Source of the DNA: Casuarina equisetifolia
Lineage: Eukaryota > Streptophyta > Magnoliopsida > Fagales > Casuarinaceae
Assembly (NCBI GenBank): GCA_028551475.1
Contig: CM052355.1
Location: 29,291,580 to 29,355,579 of the forward strand
DNA length: 64,000 nt
Direction of reading: 5' to 3'
The notes beneath the pieces were generated by a model. That model saw only the letters and a list, made by a program, of their open reading frames with translations. It searched no databases and had not been told where the DNA came from. Made by a program: the position numbers and the translations under genes. Below are positions 57,604-64,000 of this stretch, in pieces (the first letter of the stretch is position 1; each line of letters opens with the position of its first letter).

Positions 57604-60579
57604 ATGGGCTCATCGCTTTCTTTCTTTATGGTCGTGCACTTGCTTTTCTTAATTTCACAATTGTGTCTAGTACTCACTCATTCTTCTCCTTTCACTCGTC
57701 CCCTATGCCATGATGATGAGAGGTTGGCCTTATTGCGATTCAAGGAAAGCTTTATCCTAAACAAGAGTGCCTCTTATGGTGATCCTTCGGCTTATCCAAA
57801 GGTTGCATCGTGGAAAGTAGAAGGAAACAAAAGTGATTGCTGCTCTTGGGATGGGGTGGAATGTGATGAACGCACAGGCCTTGTAATTGGCCTTGACCTT
57901 AGCAGCAGCCTTCTTTATGGTTCCATTAACTCTAATAGTAGCCTTTTTCGCCTTGTTCACCTGAAGGAGCTTAACCTTTTCAACAACCACTTCAACTATT
58001 CCCAAATCCCAACCCAGGTACGTAATCTTTCTAGACTACAAGAGCTCAATCTCTCTTGGTCTTGCTTTTCTGGTGCAATCCCGTTAGAAATTTCACAACT
58101 TTCAAACTTGTCATCCCTTGATCTATCTGGTAATGAGCAGGTTTTCTATCCTGGAAATATTAGCCCAAAAAGGCTCATTGGAAATTTAACTCACTTAGAA
58201 AGGTTAGATTTGAGTTGGGTCAGCATCAACTCCACGATGCCTGATATTTTAACAAATTTGACTTCCTTAATGTCTCTCACTCTCAAATCATGTGGTTTGT
58301 TTGGGAGAATTCCTATAGGAATTTTTAACTTGCCAAATCTACGAAACCTAGGTATGAGTAAAAATGAAGGGATTATTGGTTCTTTGCCAAGCTTTACATG
58401 GAATGCTCCACTTGAGGAATTGCACCTCTCATGGACAAGTTTGTCTGGTGAGCTACCTATTTCCTTAGGAAATCTTAATTCATTGACTTTATTAAGTATG
58501 TGGTATTGCAACTTCACAGGATCTATACCACCTTCATTGGGTAATCTCACAAAGCTCACTTACGTTGCCTTTCCATATAATGCCTTTGGTGGTAATATCC
58601 CATTGTCACTTGGAAACCTTACAAAACTCATTTACCTTGACCTTTCAAACAATAGATTTGTGGGTAATATCCCATTTTCACTTGGAAACCTTGAGCAACT
58701 CTCTAAATGTCGTATTGCTAACAATCTATTAAGTGGTGAAGTGCATTTTGGGCTTATGAACGAGAGTAGATTGGCCGCCCTTGTCCTAAATGGAAATCGA
58801 TTAACTGGTCCAATTACTTTGGGACCTTGTAGCCAGTTACGTTTCTTGGACCTAGCAGCCAATGAGCTTCTTGGCCAAATTCCAAAATCAATCTTCAAGC
58901 TCAAGAATCTTGAATTTCTTGATTTATCTGGTAACCTTCTTTATGGCACTGTGGAGTTTGTCAAGTTCCTTAAGCTTAAACACTTGGTATCCATACATCT
59001 TTTTGGTAATAAATTATCCTTGGATACTGAAGTACCCACTTCCAATGCAACTCTTAGACAATTTGAAGCTTTAGGATTTTCTTCATGCAACTTAAGAAAG
59101 TTTCCAAATTTCCTTAGAAACCAAGATAAGCTAAAGTACTTAAATCTATCCAACAATAACATTCATGGCCAAGTCCCAGATTGGATATGGAACATAAGCA
59201 AAGAAAGCCTACAACTTTTTGATCTTTCCTATAACTTTCTCACTGGCTTTGGTAGCCAACAACCAACTTTTCTCCCATGGATTAGTTTACATGTACTTGA
59301 TCTTAGTTTCAATTTGCTTCAAGGATCACTTCCCATTCCACCATTCTCCATTTTGGTTTTTATTGCCACAAGGAACTCCTTGATTGGAAATATACCAGAA
59401 ACCTATTGTAATTTAAGTTATCTTCAAGTCCTTGATTTGTCTTATAATAGCTTAAGTGGGCCACTTCCTGCATGTTTAGGCAACTCTATTGCTTCTCTAT
59501 CAATACTTAATTTGCAAAGGAACAAATTTCAAGGAAGCATTCCAGAAACATGGACAAGTGGAACTAGTTTGAAGATGGCCATTTTCAATCAAAATGAATT
59601 CCAAGGGCCTTTACCAAGATCATTGGCCAACAATTTGATGCTAAGGTTCCTTGATTTTAGTAATAATCGATTCATTGATTCATTTCCTTATTGGTTGGGC
59701 TGTCAACCCAATTTAGAGGTTTTGAGTTTACGGTCAAACAATTTTTATGGTCTAGTGGAGACTCCTGAAACTTATTTTAAGTTTCCAAACTTAAGCATCC
59801 TTGATATCTCTCACAATGATTTTACAGGAAGGTTGCCATCTACATTTTTTGAAAATTGGAAGGCTAAGAACTTTGAGAAAATGCATAACTTAACATACAT
59901 GAATGAAGTCCCAGAAGTCCCAATAGATGTAGGTTCTAATTTTTTTTATTCGTTTCAAGCTTACAATTTCTCTATGCTACTAACAAACAAAGGCATAAAT
60001 ATTTTATATGAGAAAGTACAAGAAGGATTCTTTGCCATTGATTTCTCAAGCAACAAATTTATTGGTCAAATTCCAGAATCTATTGGAAATTTAAAAGAAT
60101 GTTATTTGCTAAACCTTTCTAATAATGGTCTCACTGGGCAGATTCCAAAATCCTTGGCAAAACTTTCAAAGTTGGAAACATTAGACCTTTCTCAAAATCA
60201 ATTGGTAGGAGAGATTCCACAAAAGCTAACAGAACTTAATTTCTTAGAATCTTTTAATGTTTCTTATAACAATCTCTCTGGCCCTATACCACAAGGGAAA
60301 CAATTCAATACTTTTGGAAATGAATCATTTCAAGGAAATCCAAGGTTATGCAACACACCATTGACAAAGAAATGTGTGAATCCTATTGAGTTCCCTCTTT
60401 TGTCTCCAATCTTAAAGGAATCAAAAGAAAGTCAACACTTTGGTTGGAAACAAGTGGTGATTGGATATGGAATTGGATTAATTTTTGGAGGGATAATTGG
60501 ACACATTTTGTTTGTAAGGAAACAAGATTGGTTGATGAAGACCTTTAGAATAAGGAAAGTAGGTAGGAGGAGGCACTAA
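57604..60579 (+). CDS. LRR receptor-like protein (Cf-9/RLP12 type), intact
   Basis: This is an uninterrupted, intronless 991-codon gene. Parts in order: signal peptide (about 1-27), LRRNT cap (about 33-88, CHDDERLALLRF to SDCCSWDGVEC with paired cysteines), a long LRR block of about 24 repeats with the plant consensus LxxLxxLDLSxNxxxGxIP, a non-LRR island (about 742-815, FENWKAKNFEKMHNLTY to NILYEKVQEG), four further LRRs, the C-terminal cap (about 893-924, QGKQFNTFGNESFQGNPRLC), a charged linker, one transmembrane helix (about 951-971) with GxxxG-type spacing (GYGIGLIFGGIIG), and a 20-residue basic tail with no kinase. Many NxS/T glycosylation sites are present. By family knowledge it is a plasma-membrane receptor needing a partner kinase; the ligand is unknown. 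It is the only undamaged RLP here. Confidence 0.93.
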   Translation: MGSSLSFFMVVHLLFLISQLCLVLTHSSPFTRPLCHDDERLALLRFKESFILNKSASYGDPSAYPKVASWKVEGNKSDCCSWDGVECDERTGLVIGLDLSSSLLYGSINSNSSLFRLVHLKELNLFNNHFNYSQIPTQVRNLSRLQELNLSWSCFSGAIPLEISQLSNLSSLDLSGNEQVFYPGNISPKRLIGNLTHLERLDLSWVSINSTMPDILTNLTSLMSLTLKSCGLFGRIPIGIFNLPNLRNLGMSKNEGIIGSLPSFTWNAPLEELHLSWTSLSGELPISLGNLNSLTLLSMWYCNFTGSIPPSLGNLTKLTYVAFPYNAFGGNIPLSLGNLTKLIYLDLSNNRFVGNIPFSLGNLEQLSKCRIANNLLSGEVHFGLMNESRLAALVLNGNRLTGPITLGPCSQLRFLDLAANELLGQIPKSIFKLKNLEFLDLSGNLLYGTVEFVKFLKLKHLVSIHLFGNKLSLDTEVPTSNATLRQFEALGFSSCNLRKFPNFLRNQDKLKYLNLSNNNIHGQVPDWIWNISKESLQLFDLSYNFLTGFGSQQPTFLPWISLHVLDLSFNLLQGSLPIPPFSILVFIATRNSLIGNIPETYCNLSYLQVLDLSYNSLSGPLPACLGNSIASLSILNLQRNKFQGSIPETWTSGTSLKMAIFNQNEFQGPLPRSLANNLMLRFLDFSNNRFIDSFPYWLGCQPNLEVLSLRSNNFYGLVETPETYFKFPNLSILDISHNDFTGRLPSTFFENWKAKNFEKMHNLTYMNEVPEVPIDVGSNFFYSFQAYNFSMLLTNKGINILYEKVQEGFFAIDFSSNKFIGQIPESIGNLKECYLLNLSNNGLTGQIPKSLAKLSKLETLDLSQNQLVGEIPQKLTELNFLESFNVSYNNLSGPIPQGKQFNTFGNESFQGNPRLCNTPLTKKCVNPIEFPLLSPILKESKESQHFGWKQVVIGYGIGLIFGGIIGHILFVRKQDWLMKTFRIRKVGRRRH

Positions 60580-63500
60580 TCATGAAGAAAACAATTCTAC
60601 CAAGATGTTTCACTCATGCTTAGCTATCTTTATAATTGATAAATTAGGTTTTAGTAACTATAGGCCCCCTTAGGGTTAAGTGTATGTGCTGCCTAATTTA
60701 TTTCAAGTTTTTTTTTTGTGTGATAGTGTAATATGTAAGTGTTTTGTCATTTTTTAAAAGTTAAGCTTATACCTCACCCTTTGTACTTAATCGAAGTATG
60801 TTTATTATATTTAGTATTATGGGTATTAATAAAATTTGTTAACATACTATTCTTATTTATTTTTTATATTTTTTTAAGAAATGGATATGTATGGTATATT
60901 TATTACTCCATTTACTCTTTTTCTTTTTCTTTTTCTTTTTTCTTTTCCTTTTCATGATGTGTGCCTTCCTTTTTTTCTTTTTTCTTTTTCTTTTGGTTGC
61001 CTTAACTAAATATGGTATTGTTAAGATATGCTATGTCAAATGTAAGGTGAATTATATATAAACAATAGAATGAAAAAGTAGAATTAACAAGTATAGTTAG
61101 TGATTTACATACACATATCTAATAACTACTAAAGTGGCACCAACCATTTGTTTAAATTTTGCATAGGGCAAAAAGCAATCCAACAAAGGTTGGAAATTTG
61201 ATTTCCTATGAACCTAGTTGGCAACAAAGCATGCATCTTCAAATTTAGGCCCTAATGATTCACTTTATTTAGATACTTATAAAGATATCCTTGTTCTTCT
61301 AAATGTAGCAAATCAAGCTCTTAGATAATAGGTACTTAGTCTAGTGTTGTATGTACCTTTTTTTTTTTTTGGGGATGAATATGTGAGTTTATGCATTAAA
61401 AAATAAGATAGTACAAAAGTTTAAGGACATACCTCAACATTATGATTTATCTAAGAGAAAATTAAATTTGAAATCTTCCAACTATGAAAAAATAAAATAT
61501 TCATCTAAGAGAGTTTAATGGTTCCTAAATAGATATTGTATGTACTTTGTACTTATGATTACTCCATTTTTTCTTTAGTGTTATGCTTTAATTTCCTCTA
61601 GTTTTGTGCATTATGTTTTTTGATTGAATGAATTATGGTAGATGCCTCTTGGTTTTTAATTAGGATAGTTGACTTGATCTATCTTAACTATTCTACTTTT
61701 ATAAATGTTTAGGATGTTTGAGTGATTGATGATTGCTAAAATACTTTTATTCTCTTGGGAGTGTTAGCTTGTAATAAGGAAATGACCAATACTAAAAAGA
61801 CTAAATTGCATAGCAATTGGATGGAAGATTAATGTGATAAATTGCACTTAGAATATATCGTCCATGCCTATCCACTAATGCAAAGAGAGTTCACTACTTC
61901 TTTCTTATGGTTGATATTGCTTATCGTTGCTTTTTAGGAAATAGGCTAATTTGGAGAACAAATTAAGTAAGGGGTAGAAATGGGTTCTCCTCTACTTTTT
62001 GGTCCTTTGTGAAATGGATGAAGATGAAGGCAAAAAAGCTTGTCTTAGCAATGAGGAAGTTTAATACAAATTTTGTAGTAAGTTCTACGCTTGGTTTGAT
62101 GTTTTGATTCTTAAGGATCATCTTGTATTTATGTTGGCACGCAATTGCTTCTATATGTCTATTATAGTCTATTTCCCAAGGGCAAATATCAATCTAAATT
62201 TTGGTAAACATGCCTGATGATTATCTTTGTGCCTTCATCATAGAGAGTATCAATTAGATGTTTATAAATCTACTCCTTTTATGGATCCAAATAAATCATC
62301 TTATGTAATGAGAGGTTTCTTAACTACACTTTATAGTACATTGGTCTTTAGCAAGTCAGTCCTTTCCTTTAATTATGTTTTGCTCACAATGTTACGAAGA
62401 GTTACTAAGTCATAGGGCTTTGGTTATCATGTTGAAAGTGCAGGAACATCTTTCGCATGCCCTTTTTTCACGAACTCTGATTTGGTTTTGGTTCCATGTT
62501 TTGTTGGGTTTGAGAGGGATGGATTTTGATAGGTTCTGCTGATTCAGCTGAGCATAAATTGCATAGGAACAAGTTTTGATAGTGAGTCTTTTTTATCTTG
62601 GTCATAAAACTAACTTTGGTCGTTTTTACTGTGCTATTATCTATTGCTCAAATTTCCGGTTGAGAATTCAAGAAAACTAATCTGTTTTCCCCAAGTAGAT
62701 AGAGAAAGATATATTTTAATTATCTTGCCAAAATTACCTCATTGTTTAGAGTCAAAAGATTGTTTGACTTAGAGTGTTTGCCTTCCTGTTTCCCTTCATG
62801 AGGCTTTATTTTTCTTTGCAAAAAAAAAAAAAAGGCACTCTCTCGTACATTTATAGGTCTTTCTCTTGAAAAAAGAGAGAGATTAAATGATTTTATCTTG
62901 GTTTATAGAAAACGGAACTACATTGTCGTTATGTACAAGACTACCTAGTGAAAACTAACTAATTTACAAATTTTTAGACAATGAAGGCTATGATTTTTGG
63001 AATCCTTCAGTTTGAAAAGCCATATACCTTTCCAAATTAAACATTTTTTTTGTAAAATAAAAAATGGCGACGCCACTTGTTACTTACCTTCGCTTATTAT
63101 TGGGCTGTTGTCTTAGGTTGGGTTGACTTCGATACATGCTGCCTTTTCTTTGCTACTTCTTTTTGCTTCCAGCGTCAATCGATCAATGGTTTGGATAGTA
63201 GTAATTGTTCATCTAAAAGTTCTTTGAATGACTTTTGGTTGCTCACTATTTGTGTTCTATTGGGCTTGTTCATCTACAATGGAAGATGACAAAAGTCAAA
63301 ACGTTTAACTGGGTTAGAACCGAAAGGAACATCAATATCATAAGATCATGCCCAGATTATGTCGCGTGAATCTATCTTCTAATCAAAAAGTCCATGGGAA
63401 CAGTACCACATACTACTGTGTTTTTGACTTCCTTCGATTTATCGACGCTCCTTATTGTTCATTTTGTATAGTTAAAGTTGGAGGTGCAAAATGAAATAGC

Positions 63501-64000
63501 TAATGGGAGTAGAGTGGGTTTTTTTGAGGTGTCTTTAGGGCATGGGATGAAGGCTAGGCCATTGTTGCTGCAGCTCTGGGCAGTTCTACTGTGATTTTCA
63601 GAAGAGTATCTTGGATTTTTACTTGTGTGAATGCATGCTTGTTGAACCCATTATATGCTTGTGCACCTGCTTTTATAACTGTTTCAAGGCTCTGGACATG
63701 TTCGGCCTGAATGCATTTGTATGTTGGTACCTAATTGGAACGGAGTATGAAGCTGGGATAGTTTGATATGCTCTTTTTTAAGGAAAATCATTTCATGTGG
63801 TGAAATTGACATTCATTAGTTGCTCCAAGATCCTCCCAATGTTACTCTTTACTCTTCTACTTTTTTGGTACTTCAAAGGATGGAGTTGGTTGGTATGTCC
63901 CTCTTCTGCATTTTGTGAAAACCAGAAACAGAGCATGGGAAGAAGAATTTTGTTAGAAATGTTTAAAATTGAAGTGGAACTTTCGTTGTTTTCTACATTT
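60580..64000. repeat. RLP-to-F-box spacer, running out of the window
   Basis: There is no gene inside the window. It matches 50883-53197 in its first 2.3 kb and 2082-6475 over its length. Landmarks are a pyrimidine tract (60915-60990), an F-box end relic (about 61170-61330), a diverged GATGAAGATGAAGGC block near 62018, a WNPS-like relic near 63000, and the close block near 63543. The archetype at 2082 reaches an F-box ATG 831 bp after the position equivalent to the window end. Confidence 0.7.

Overview
This window looks like plant nuclear DNA, and more specifically an accessory, fast-duplicating gene cluster of a woody eudicot. The base composition is AT-rich, the coding genes are intronless and widely spaced, microsatellites and poly-A/T tracts are common, and a plant Ty3/gypsy retroelement with an Athila-type gag is present. 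A Fagales-like source is my guess from the feel of the proteins and is not proven. All recognisable genes and gene fragments read on the + strand. I see no rRNA, tRNA, CRISPR array or bacterial-type operon.

Two gene families alternate. The first is extracellular leucine-rich-repeat receptor-like proteins (RLPs, Cf-9/HcrVf/RLP12 type): a decayed copy at the left edge (1-2081), a 5'-truncated fragment (23815-25393), a nearly intact copy with two lesions (41783-44757) and one fully intact 991-residue gene (57604-60579). The second is F-box proteins with an F-box-associated (FBA) C-terminal region (CPR1/CPR30-like): intact genes at 7306-8574 and 16050-17300, and pseudogenes at 21898-23128, 29428-31334 (split by a solo LTR) and about 33733-34775.

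The spacers are not unique DNA. By eye they are re-copied and decayed pieces of the same unit: RLP, then about 5 kb of spacer, then F-box. Small F-box relics sit roughly 0.4-0.6 kb behind almost every RLP end, and RLP relics occur near 11.1, 11.65, 14.2 and 40.6 kb. The 3' spacer of the RLP at the right edge matches the 3' spacer of the RLP at the left edge until the window ends, which predicts another F-box gene about 0.8 kb beyond the right edge.

One complete LTR retrotransposon (44806-50877, 5-bp target duplication GCAAT) lies 48 bp behind the stop codon of the 41.8-kb RLP. It has two 1.27-1.29 kb LTRs, a tRNA-Asp-type primer site and a long gag ORF, but no protease, reverse transcriptase or integrase, so it is a gag-only non-autonomous (TR-GAG-like) Athila derivative. 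The empty site can be read in the paralogous spacer behind the 57.6-kb RLP.

Functionally, an RLP would sense ligands at the plasma membrane and an F-box protein would choose SCF ubiquitylation targets. Whether their repeated physical linkage has a joint function or is only shared duplication cannot be decided from the sequence. I found no clearly undescribed molecular system. The co-duplicating RLP/F-box unit and the gag-only element are the best candidates for follow-up.
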